Positions 52,212 to 60,300 of a stretch of 64,000 nt of DNA are shown here, in pieces. How positions within the stretch are numbered: position 1 is the stretch's first letter; each line of letters starts with the position of its first letter. The stretch covers positions 16,320-80,319 of the forward strand of contig VGFU01000006.1 of NCBI GenBank assembly GCA_016868755.1, in the 5' to 3' direction. A model generated the notes under the pieces. The model saw nothing but the letters and a program-made list of their open reading frames with translations. It searched no databases and was not told where the DNA came from. Source of the stretch: Bacteroidota bacterium (GTDB lineage Bacteria; Bacteroidota; Bacteroidia; Flavobacteriales; Schleiferiaceae). The translations under genes and the position numbers were made by a program.

Positions 52212-53391
52212 TTATTCGCTCCAGCACCATCGCCGAAGCGCCACCGCCGCCGTTGCAGATGCCGGCCGCTCCGTAGCGGGCTTGGCGGTCCTGCAGCACG
52301 CTGATCAGGGTTACGAGGATGCGCGCGCCGGAGGCTCCGAGCGGGTGGCCCAGCGAAACAGCACCGCCGTTCACGTTGGTTTGGGCGGCGGAAATTCCGA
52401 GTAAGTCCATGTTGACCAGGCCGACGACGCTGAACGCTTCGTTGAGCTCAAAAAAGTCGATGTCGCTCACGGTGATTCCGGCCCGCTTGGCGGCCAAGGG
52501 AACTGCTTTGGCCGGAGCCGTCGTGAACCACTCGGGTTCGTGGGCTGCGTCAGCTGCACCTGCGATGCGGGCGAGGGGCTTTAGGCCCAGCGCCTTCGCT
52601 TTTTCTTCAGACATCAGCACCAGTGCCGCAGCCCCGTCGTTGAGGGTAGAGGCGTTGGCAGCGGTAACGGTCCCGTCTTTGGTGAAGGCGGGGCGCAACG
52701 AAGAAACCTTGTCGCGCATCAAGTTGGTGTACTCTTCGTCGTGGGCGACCTGCACCACGTTGCCTTTGCGGTCCTTGACGTCGACCGGAACCACCTCGCG
52801 GTCAAACTTGCCCGCCGCCCACGCGGCCGCACTTCGGTCATAGGATTCCAGTGCAAACGCATCCTGCTGCTCGCGGCTGTAGTTGTGCTCTTTGGCGCAG
52901 AGGTCGGCGCACACGCCCATCACTTGCTGGTCGTACACGTTCATTAGGCCGTCTTTGGTCAAGCCATCCACCAAGGTGGTGTTGCCAAACTTGGTTCCGA
53001 GTCGGCTGCCGGGCAGGTAGTGCGGAACCTGAGACATATTCTCCATTCCGCCCGTCACGACGACGTCAGCCTCACCCAGCGCAATGGCCTGGGCGCCCAA
53101 AGCGACCGCCTTCATGCCCGAAGCACATACCTTGTTGATGGTGGTACACGGTACCGTATTGGGCAATCCTGCGCCCAAAGCCGCCTGACGCGCCGGGGCC
53201 TGTCCGACGTTAGCCTGCAGCACGCAGCCCATCAAAACTTCGTCAACTTCTTTAGGATCAAGGCCAATTTGGGTCAGGGCGCCGCGGATGGCGGTGGCTC
53301 CAAGTTCCGTGGCAGGAACCGAGCTGAGGGCACCCATAAAGCTTCCGATCGGGGTCCGCACGGCGGACACAATAACTACGTTTTTCATCAT
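52207..53391 (-). CDS. Acetyl-CoA C-acetyltransferase (thiolase)
   Basis: 394 residues, normal for a biosynthetic or degradative thiolase. The nucleophilic Cys is in NKVCASGMKAVALGAQ (about residue 90), followed by GGMENMSQVPHYL; the catalytic His is in GGAVSLGHPLGASGAR and the second Cys in AGICNGGGGASAMV. It condenses or cleaves acetyl-CoA units. The ATG at 53391 (or the next ATG 3 bases on) gives the conserved start NVVIVSAVRTPIGSF; an upstream frame adds nothing conserved. Convergent with priA across heptad element 6. Confidence 0.93.
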   Translation of the reverse strand: MMKNVVIVSAVRTPIGSFMGALSSVPATELGATAIRGALTQIGLDPKEVDEVLMGCVLQANVGQAPARQAALGAGLPNTVPCTTINKVCASGMKAVALGAQAIALGEADVVVTGGMENMSQVPHYLPGSRLGTKFGNTTLVDGLTKDGLMNVYDQQVMGVCADLCAKEHNYSREQQDAFALESYDRSAAAWAAGKFDREVVPVDVKDRKGNVVQVAHDEEYTNLMRDKVSSLRPAFTKDGTVTAANASTLNDGAAALVLMSEEKAKALGLKPLARIAGAADAAHEPEWFTTAPAKAVPLAAKRAGITVSDIDFFELNEAFSVVGLVNMDLLGISAAQTNVNGGAVSLGHPLGASGARILVTLISVLQDRQARYGAAGICNGGGGASAMVLERIS

Positions 53392-53446
53392 CAAAAGGTT
53401 GTGTTGCGAAGATACTGCTCGAGTAGGTGAAATCATCTTCAGTTCC

Positions 53447-53454
53447 TATATTTG
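53447..53454 (+). promoter_or_regulatory. -7 box before tRNA-Ser (TATATTTG)
   Basis: Plus-strand consensus 42 bases before the tRNA 5' end; leaves a 5' trailer for RNase P to remove. Confidence 0.5.
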
Positions 53455-53496
53455 CAGCCCTTCAGCCAGGGGTTAACCGCCCTAAACTTGAAACCC

Positions 53497-53586
53497 GGTG
53501 AGGTGGGTGAGAGGCTGAAACCAGTAGTTTGCTAAACTGCCGTACGGGTAACTGTACCGCGGGTTCGAATCCCGCCCTCACCGCCA
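53497..53586 (+). tRNA. tRNA-Ser (GCT)
   Basis: 90-base class II tRNA. Seven-pair acceptor stem (GGTGAGG with CCTCACC), anticodon loop TTGCTAA with anticodon GCT at 53531-53533 (reads AGC/AGU), a five-pair anticodon stem, long variable arm, T arm GCGGGTTCGAATCCCGC, discriminator G and an encoded CCA at 53584-53586. CCA encoded here but not in the two tRNAs at 57 kb. Confidence 0.93.
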
Positions 53587-53605
53587 GCGCTGACCAAGCG
53601 CACTG

Positions 53606-53635
53606 AAACCAGCCCTCTCGGGCTGGTTTTTTTTT
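53606..53635 (+). terminator. Intrinsic terminator of tRNA-Ser
   Basis: Ten-pair stem (53606-53615 with 53620-53629, core CCAGCCC), TCTC loop and a run of nine T, 20 bases after the tRNA. Confidence 0.88.
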
Positions 53636-53657
53636 GGAAGCAGCGCACCGAGTCAAA

Positions 53658-53716
53658 CCTCGTGTTTAGCGAGGAGTGCTGCATCCAAAAAGTTGTCGAC
53701 GCGCATCGCGTCGACA
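53658..53716. other. Two hairpins between tRNA-Ser and coaE
   Basis: A five-pair stem (53658-53662 with 53670-53674) and a perfect ten-pair palindromic stem TGTCGACGCG/CGCGTCGACA (53694-53703 with 53707-53716, three-base loop). Neither has a T run on either side, so they are not simple terminators. The strand 53720-53760 looks weakly like a tRNA D-arm on the minus strand but no full tRNA folds. Could be a transcript end, protein site or remnant. Confidence 0.35.
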
Positions 53717-53803
53717 CCGTGCGCTTGGGTTGCGCTGAGCTACCCCACTACGGGAACGCCGAAGGCAATCCCTACCTTCGCAGCATAACCCCTCTGCGAA
53801 ACC

Positions 53804-54397
53804 ATGCTCCACGTCGGCCTCACCGGATCCATCGGCAGCGGAAAATCCACCGCCGCCAAAGCCTTTGAAGAACTCGGAATCCCTGTCTACTACGCTGACG
53901 ACGCGGCCAAGCGCCTCATGACCGAATCTGCGCCGCTGCGCGAGGCCATCGAAGCCGAGTTCGGTCCCGGAATCTACCTCGATGGGGTGCTGCAGCGCAA
54001 AGAACTTGCGGCCCGCGCCTTTGCTACCGACGAGGCGACCCAGCGGATTAACGCCCTCGTACATCCGGCAGTTCACGACGACTTCGTCGCATGGTTTGCC
54101 GCCCAAAACGCCCCATATGCTGTGCGCGAGGCCGCCATCCTTTTCGAATCAGGAACCTACCAAACCTGCGACGCCGTGGTGCTGGTGGAGGCTCCGCTCG
54201 ACCAGCGCGTGCAGCGCGTCATGGACCGATCTGGCCTAACCGAGGCTGAAGTCCGCCAACGCATCGCCCGTCAATGGCCCGACGCCCAAAAACGCGCGTT
54301 GACGACGCCGCGCGACTTCATCCTGGACAACAGCGGCTCTGAAACCCAGCTGCGCGAACAGGTTGCGGCAGTGGATGCCGAACTCCGCCGTCGCTAG
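53804..54397 (+). CDS. coaE: CoaE, dephospho-CoA kinase
   Basis: 197 residues. Last step of coenzyme A synthesis. P-loop GLTGSIGSGKST (about residue 6), YADDAAKRLM, VLVEAPLDQRVQRVMDRSGL lid and HPAVHDDF. A near-consensus box (TACCTTCG, 53773) lies 23 bases upstream. Its stop TAG overlaps the stop of the convergent secreted-protein gene on a CTAG. Confidence 0.94.
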   Translation: MLHVGLTGSIGSGKSTAAKAFEELGIPVYYADDAAKRLMTESAPLREAIEAEFGPGIYLDGVLQRKELAARAFATDEATQRINALVHPAVHDDFVAWFAAQNAPYAVREAAILFESGTYQTCDAVVLVEAPLDQRVQRVMDRSGLTEAEVRQRIARQWPDAQKRALTTPRDFILDNSGSETQLREQVAAVDAELRRR

Positions 54398-55071
54398 CGA
54401 ACGGTATAGCCCACTAGTGTAGGTCCTGGAATACTACCAGGGCTCGCCATAAGCATAAATATGCTGTTCAAGGTTTCGCCATGATGTTCAAAGCCAACTT
54501 GAACCGCGCCGTTGCCGTCTGGCTGCGCATAGGCGTCTGCGTGAAGGATCCATTTCGAACTCAGTTCAGAAATCAATCCCAACGCAGCGTGCCAGTGGAT
54601 CGGATCTCCACTTCGGTTTTGGCAGACACCAGCGTTCACGTTCCATTCAGTACCAGCCATAGCACGGGTGCCGGCGAACCAAAACTTATGCTGCGGAATC
54701 AATTGGTTGCCCCTGAGGTACGAGGTGGTGGCTGCAGCACTCCAATTCCAATCGCGATCGTGTTGAGCCCTTACTAATAAATATTGGGTACCCACTAGCG
54801 CACTGAAGTGAACTTGGTCGGGCGAGTACCCTGTGGCAAGGGCTGCACGCGGCTCCCAACGAGTAGATTCAGCCTTACTTGGCCACCCCAACTGTACTTG
54901 GTACTGTGCAAATCCATAGTAGCCGGACGCTCCGTAATCCAATGGCCATCCGCCAACCGCAACTTCGGTGAGGACTTCGCCAGGTTGAAGTACGGCCCCC
55001 GTTTCGAGAATGGGTTGCGCCATTACCGATCCCGACGCAATCAGGAACAAAATCAATCCGCGAGCCGTCAC
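54394..55071 (-). CDS. Hypothetical secreted protein, possibly outer-membrane barrel
   Basis: 225 residues. Signal peptide (about 1-18, ending VMAQ), then alternating hydrophobic/polar strands with many aromatic residues (YYGFAQYQVQLGW, FHSALVGTQYLLVRAQH, WSAAATTSYLRG) as in small outer-membrane beta-barrels, but no recognisable family. One cysteine. Codon composition is a little more AT-rich than its neighbours. It is the last gene of DUF5683-dapB-pnuC, overlapping pnuC by 4 bases and coaE by 4. Role unknown. Confidence 0.65.
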   Translation of the reverse strand: MTARGLILFLIASGSVMAQPILETGAVLQPGEVLTEVAVGGWPLDYGASGYYGFAQYQVQLGWPSKAESTRWEPRAALATGYSPDQVHFSALVGTQYLLVRAQHDRDWNWSAAATTSYLRGNQLIPQHKFWFAGTRAMAGTEWNVNAGVCQNRSGDPIHWHAALGLISELSSKWILHADAYAQPDGNGAVQVGFEHHGETLNSIFMLMASPGSIPGPTLVGYTVR

Positions 55072-55769
55072 GACTTTAGAGGTTCCGACTTAAGCACAAA
55101 GTGCCACACGCGCCACGCCAAAACGGCGTTGACGAGATAAAAGATGTACTTGGCTACAAATGCAACATTGCCAAACAAAATGTTTTGGTACAGCTTTAGA
55201 GAGTTGTAGACCAGCCAAAACACCCAGGTGTCGGCGTACATGCGGGGCATGTTGAGGGTTCCGCTAAAGGTGATGCCCGTGATGAGGGCCGTGACCCAGA
55301 ATTTAGACACGTCTTCGTCCGCAATCGGATGCGATAAAAATCCGGTAAACCCCATATAATTAAGGCCAAATGCGAGCGCGAACGCCCCGGCGGCCACGGC
55401 AAAGTAGGCTCGGTCGAGGGTGCGCGGAATCCGATCGCCGCGGCGGCTCCACACCAGAAAGCTGAGTCCGTTGCCCAGCAGCGAAACGGGGTAGGTCAAG
55501 AAGGAGGCCTTGTTGCCCAAGAAGTAGTCGACCACCGCCGAGTTGACGCTGGTTACCACCCCCACGGCGTTGCCCCAGTTCTTGCGTTTGGTAGCCCATC
55601 GGGTGCCCATCATGCTCACTGCGGCGCCGACGGTGCTCAAGATTCCGATGGGCAGGCCCGCAACTTCGGTTTTGTGGAAGCCCAGCGCTACCGAAGCGGC
55701 AACGACCGTGACGACGCCGAGAACGTCCATCCACGTGCTTTCGGTAAGTTCTTTGAGCCGCCGCGACAT
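55068..55769 (-). CDS. pnuC: PnuC-like nicotinamide riboside transporter
   Basis: 233 residues, with six to seven membrane segments. PnuC moves nicotinamide riboside across the inner membrane for NAD synthesis. The paired region NSAVVDYFLGNKASFLTYPVSLLGNGLSFLVWSRRG and the late MYADTWVFWLVYNSLKLYQNILFGNVAFVAKYIFYLVNAVLAW match the family's W/N/Y-rich segments. The true start is the ATG at 55769 (1 base after dapB); the frame upstream is antisense to dapB. Family assignment by pattern, moderately sure; substrate inferred. Confidence 0.72.
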   Translation of the reverse strand: MSRRLKELTESTWMDVLGVVTVVAASVALGFHKTEVAGLPIGILSTVGAAVSMMGTRWATKRKNWGNAVGVVTSVNSAVVDYFLGNKASFLTYPVSLLGNGLSFLVWSRRGDRIPRTLDRAYFAVAAGAFALAFGLNYMGFTGFLSHPIADEDVSKFWVTALITGITFSGTLNMPRMYADTWVFWLVYNSLKLYQNILFGNVAFVAKYIFYLVNAVLAWRVWHFVLKSEPLKS

Positions 55770-55770
55770 G

Positions 55771-56481
55771 TTATGCAAACAGCAATTTGGAGAAATGGTG
55801 CGCGCCCGGGTTGAGCTTCGTGATGCCCTCAGCAGCCAAAACCGCGCCCAGAGCGAATCCGCGGCGGTTGTGGGCCGTGTGCACCAATTCAATTCGGTCG
55901 ATGCTTGACTCGTAGCGAACCGTGTGGGTGCCCGGAACGGGGTCCTCGCGGCGGGCATAGACGGCAAGGGCTCCAGGTGTTTGGCCGTCAAGCGACCAAC
56001 CGTTGAGTTGTGCGAAGTGGGGCAGGAGGCCCTCAGCAAAGCTTATTGCAGTCCCGCTCGGCGCATCTTTTTTAGCCGTGTGGTGCACTTCTTCAATGCT
56101 CGCGGTGTATTCAGCGGAATAGGGCGCCATCAAACGTGCCAGTTCTTCGTTGGCCTTTAGGGCGAGCTGCACCCCAAGGCTGAAATTCGATGCGTATACC
56201 ATTCGGTTGGCGCCCCGCACGAAGGCTTCGGCCACCGAAGGAAGGTCGTCAAACCAGCCCGTGGTTCCGCACACCACCGGGGTTTGCAGGGCGGCGAGGC
56301 GGACAAGGTTGGCAGCCGCGGCGTCGGGCTGGGTAAATTCGATTACCGCGTCGGCGCCGTTGAATTCCCAGGCGTCACCGCGGCGAATCCGCGCAACCAC
56401 GAGGTGTCCGCGCGCCGTGGCTTCAGCCTCGATAGCTTGACCCATTTTTCCGTAGCCAATAAGTGCGAGCTTCAGTGCCAT
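55771..56481 (-). CDS. dapB: DapB, 4-hydroxy-tetrahydrodipicolinate reductase
   Basis: 236 residues, compact form. NAD(P)H-dependent step in the DAP/lysine pathway. N-terminal Rossmann motif ALIGYGKMGQAIE, VVCGTTGW, NFSLGVQLALKANE and the catalytic EEVHHTAKKDAPSGTA (about residue 135) are intact. Works with dapD of this window. Overlaps DUF5683 by 10 bases. Confidence 0.96.
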   Translation of the reverse strand: MALKLALIGYGKMGQAIEAEATARGHLVVARIRRGDAWEFNGADAVIEFTQPDAAAANLVRLAALQTPVVCGTTGWFDDLPSVAEAFVRGANRMVYASNFSLGVQLALKANEELARLMAPYSAEYTASIEEVHHTAKKDAPSGTAISFAEGLLPHFAQLNGWSLDGQTPGALAVYARREDPVPGTHTVRYESSIDRIELVHTAHNRRGFALGAVLAAEGITKLNPGAHHFSKLLFA

Positions 56482-56996
56482 GCGAGCGTTAGTTGCGCCC
56501 CAAAGGTAGTTTGTGGTCCGAACGCAGGGCGGACTTGGGCATTTAAGTTTGGCGATACGTCAAAATCGACCAGGTGGCCGGCGGCATAGGCGTCGAGAAC
56601 CTGAAAAAGGTAACCGGCGCCAACGCCAAGCACCGCGTAATCCCGGCGGCGGCGGTAGTCGTTTTGAAGCGAAAAAAGTTGATTGGTGGTGAACTGCCCG
56701 TCGAATTCGTCGACGGTCAAGGGATCGCTGTCGAGCCTCAGGTCAATGGCCGTGCTTAGGCGGCTAAAGCTCTTCTGGTTAACGTAGAGGTAGTAGCCGC
56801 TTCCGGCCATGATGCCCCAGGCGATGGGGGCCTTCCATATCTGCCGGTTTAGGATTTGACCGGCGCCAGGAACCAGCGCGCTGGCAAGTGCCGCTTTTTC
56901 GGGTTGCTCCCAAGATTTTGGCGCACGAACTGTATCCGACTGGGCCGTTGCCCAATAAGCCGAGAGGATCAAGAGGAAGAAGAGCGGGCGTCGCAT
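56472..56996 (-). CDS. DUF5683 membrane protein
   Basis: 174 residues. Signal peptide or first segment (about 3-19), ASALVPGAGQILNRQIWKAPIAWGIMAGSGYYLYVNQKSF gives the DUF5683 signature, a second hydrophobic part follows and the rest is beta-like. The family is widespread in Bacteroidota, often next to ParA/ParB or dapB; function unknown. ATG at 56996 is chosen over the GTG one codon before. Preceded by a -7 box. Confidence 0.85.
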   Translation of the reverse strand: MRRPLFFLLILSAYWATAQSDTVRAPKSWEQPEKAALASALVPGAGQILNRQIWKAPIAWGIMAGSGYYLYVNQKSFSRLSTAIDLRLDSDPLTVDEFDGQFTTNQLFSLQNDYRRRRDYAVLGVGAGYLFQVLDAYAAGHLVDFDVSPNLNAQVRPAFGPQTTFGAQLTLAWH

Positions 56997-57006
56997 CACG
57001 TGGGGT

Positions 57007-57014
57007 CAAAAGTA
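57007..57014 (-). promoter_or_regulatory. -7 box of DUF5683-dapB operon (TACTTTTG)
   Basis: Minus-strand consensus ending 10 bases before the ATG at 56996; likely promoter for DUF5683-dapB-pnuC-secreted protein. Confidence 0.5.
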
Positions 57015-57035
57015 GGGTAGCCCGTCGAAAGGCAG

Positions 57036-57043
57036 TATTTTTG
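57036..57043 (+). promoter_or_regulatory. -7 box of tRNA-Arg (TATTTTTG)
   Basis: Plus-strand consensus 15 bases before the tRNA 5' end. Confidence 0.55.
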
Positions 57044-57058
57044 CGCGCTTCACTACAA

Positions 57059-57132
57059 GGTCCCGTAGCTTAGCTGGATAGAGCATCTCACTTCTAATGA
57101 GACGGTCGCGCGTTCGAATCGCGCCGGGATCA
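57059..57132 (+). tRNA. tRNA-Arg (TCT)
   Basis: 74 bases, class I. Acceptor GGTCCCG with CGGGATC (one G-U), D arm TAGCTTAGCTGGATAGAGC, anticodon TCT at 57093-57095 (reads AGA/AGG), T arm GCGCGTTCGAATCGCGC, discriminator A. CCA is not encoded. Confidence 0.94.
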
Positions 57133-57136
57133 CAAC

Positions 57137-57164
57137 AAAAAAGGCGCCCAAAAAGGCGCCTTTT
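57137..57164. terminator. Bidirectional terminator shared by tRNA-Arg and tRNA-Pro
   Basis: Perfect stem GGCGCC/GGCGCC flanked by A/T runs on both sides (AAAAGGCGCC with GGCGCCTTTT), loop CAAAAA. It has a T run in either reading direction and lies between two convergent tRNA genes, so one hairpin serves both. Confidence 0.85.
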
Positions 57165-57168
57165 AACG

Positions 57169-57241
<73 letters not shown>

Positions 57242-57248
57242 AGGGCCG

Positions 57249-57256
57249 CAAAGGTA
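57249..57256 (-). promoter_or_regulatory. -7 box of tRNA-Pro (TACCTTTG)
   Basis: Minus-strand consensus 7 bases before the tRNA 5' end, so the primary transcript would start at or within a base or two of the mature tRNA. Confidence 0.6.
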
Positions 57257-57383
57257 GGCAATTAGGGGTCATTTGCAGCGAGGCAAAAATTGCCGTTCCC
57301 TCAATCCCGAGTATTAAAAATCCAAATTCGGGCGCAGTAGTTCGCGGGTAAAACGTATATTGAACCTTCCAAAAATCCTGGAC

Positions 57384-60300
57384 ATGGTTAAAACTCTACG
57401 CGCTGCGGTACTACTTGCTTGGTCATCAGTCACATTGATGGCCCAAAGCACCATTACTACCATGCCTGCGACCAATCCCAACAACGGTTCGTCGGTCGTT
57501 ACGTTTGAGATCAATGCCAACCAGCCCATCTTTTTAACGGGCATGACCAACGTGTTTTCGGCTGCGGCGGGCACCTCAGGTACCGTCGAAATCTGGTACC
57601 GCTTAGGTGGAGTCCTTTCAACTGGACAAACGACTCCAAGCATCACCACGGCCAATGGATGGGTTTTGGGCTACACGACCACGGCCACGAGCGCCGGAAA
57701 CACGACTGCCGCGACGATTCCCTTCGGCAGCACCATGCTGGCCTTGCCGGCTAACCAGCCTATTGGCATCTGCATCAACGGAACCGGAACCTTGGGTTGC
57801 CGCTACATGACGTGGGTCACGGGAACTCCGACAACGTTTACCGACGGCAGTGTAAGCATTAACACCATGCCCAACGGATTTGGCGGAACCCTCACAAGTT
57901 TCTTCGCTTCGCGTGCCTTTTGCGGATCAATTACGTACATCCCCCAAGCCGCTTGCACGGGAGCACCGACCGCGGGAACCACAGTGGCCAGTGGCACGGC
58001 CGTTTGCCCGCTCCAGAACTTCAGCCTGTCACTTTCAGGAGCTACCGCAGCAGGAGGGTTGGCCTATCAGTGGCAGTCGGCGTCTTCGTCAACGGGCCCT
58101 TGGACCAACATCACGGGCGCAACCACCAGTATTGCCAGTGTTTCGCAAACGGTAAACACATGGTACCGCTGCCAGGTGACCTGCACACCGTCTAGCACGT
58201 CAGCTTTTTCAACCCCAGTTCAAGTCACCACCTTGCCCAACCTCGCGGGCGGAACCTACACCATCGGTTCCGGCGGAACCTACCCAACCTTCACTGCGGC
58301 CTTCGCGGCAGCGGCTTGCGGGGTTTCAGCACCTGTTGTGTTTCAGGTGCTGTCCAATTCCGCGCCGTTTAGTGAGCAGATTACCATCAACGAAATTCCC
58401 GGAATGTCGGCGACCAATACGATCACGGTCAAAGGCAACAACAACAGCCTCTCGTTTGCGGCGACCAACACCAACGAGCGCCACACGCTGCACCTCAATG
58501 GGGCCGATTTTTTGCGGTTTGAGGACCTGATTATTGAAGCGTCGGGTGCCGCCGCAGGCTGGGGCGTGCGTATGAGCAACAACGCCAACAACAACACCTT
58601 CAAGCGCTGCATCATAAAGACCAGCGAATCGTCAACCTCGTCCAACTACGCGGCCTTCACCCTCACGCAGTCCCCGACGGCAGCTACGGGTACCCAAGCG
58701 GGAACCGCCTCAAACCTTCTCATCGATTCGTGCCAGATTGTGGGCGGCTACTTCGGTCTTTGCTTAAACGGAACGGGTTTGACACTAGGGTCCACAACTC
58801 CGTCCAACAACACCGTTCGCAACAGTGTCGTCAGCAATTTTTACCTCTACGGCATTTACTCCTTCGGCCAAAACAACCTGAGCATCGAGTACAACGACAT
58901 TAACCGCTTGACGCGGTCTGCGGTAAGCACGTGCTACGGCTTGTACAACTACGGTCGCAATCCCGGCCTTAAAATTTTGGCCAACCGCATTCATGACTTG
59001 GGCGGAACCCTAGGTACCACGGCCTTCATCGGCTACCTGCTTTACCTCTCGAGCACCTCGGGCACCGCCGCGAGCCCTGTACTCGTGGCCAACAACGCCA
59101 TTTACAACATCAACAACCTCGGAAGCACCCTTTATGGGATGTACATGTTGACGACCGACACCATTGACGTGCTGCACAATACGCTCGACATCAATGCTAA
59201 CTCCGGAACGGGAACAGCTACGGTTTATGGCACCTATGTGAGCGGTAATATGGCTCAATTCAATTTTAAGAACAACATTATTCAAATCGGCTCCTCGGGA
59301 ACAGGATCAAAGTATGCCCTCTTCACTGCTTCGACTACGGCCCTAATAAACTCCAACTATAACGCGATTCGATTTACATCGACTGTGGGCGGAACGAGCA
59401 ACTTTGTCGCCGCCCGCAGCACCACCGTAACCTACCCAACTCTGGCGGCTTGGACTTCGGCAACGGCACGCGACGCCAACAGCATCTCAAGCGACCCCAT
59501 CTTCACCAACGTGCTGGCGGGTGATTTGACGCCGATTTCGTTTGCCTACAACAACGCGGGCGAAAACCAGTTGGCCAAAGTTCCGCTCGACCTCAACCGA
59601 GCCGCACGCAGCGCCACCCCCGACATCGGAGCGGTAGAATACACTCCCTCAGGGTGCGCGGCACCCTTCAACGTGAGCGTAACTAACGTGCGGGCTAATT
59701 CCGCGACCGTAACCTACAGCGGAACAGCACCTTCTACGAATTTGCAGTGGGGTCCCAAAGGATTTATCCCGGGAACGGGACAGGGCGTTACCGTTTCAAC
59801 GCTTACCCACACGATAACCGGATTAACCGGCTATACTGAGTACGACGTGTACCTCAGGGGAGATTGTGGCGCTCAAACCTCGGTTTGGGTCGGTCCCTAC
59901 AGCTTCATCACGCCCATTCAGTTAGGCTGGGCAGAACCCTTCACGGCGGGCTACGACCCCTTGGCTGCCGTTCCCAAGCCCAAGGGCTGGACCGAACGCA
60001 ACGCGGTAGCCGCCAATCCGACGGCGATCGGAACCAATACCTCGGCATGGATGCTCGACGGCTTCCTCAACGTCGGCGCTACCGGCGCCGTGCGCAACCA
60101 GGTTCCGGTAACCTCCAACGCCACACAGGGGTGGACGATCACCCCGTCGATTGACCTGGGCGACGTGGCCCACACCACCCACTTCAGGTGGGACATGGGT
60201 GCGACGGTGGCCAACGGTACCACATCGGCCGTGCTTGGAACCGACGACACCTTGTTTGTCTTCATTTCAACCGACAACGGAACCACCTGGAACCGCAACC

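Noticed and set aside
53720..53765. Possible second tRNA on the minus strand before coaE.
   Set aside because: A D-arm-like segment exists but no matching acceptor, anticodon and T arms could be found.
55770..56039. Extra 90 N-terminal residues for PnuC.
   Set aside because: They are antisense to dapB, of shuffled composition, and the ATG at 55769 is 1 base past the dapB stop.
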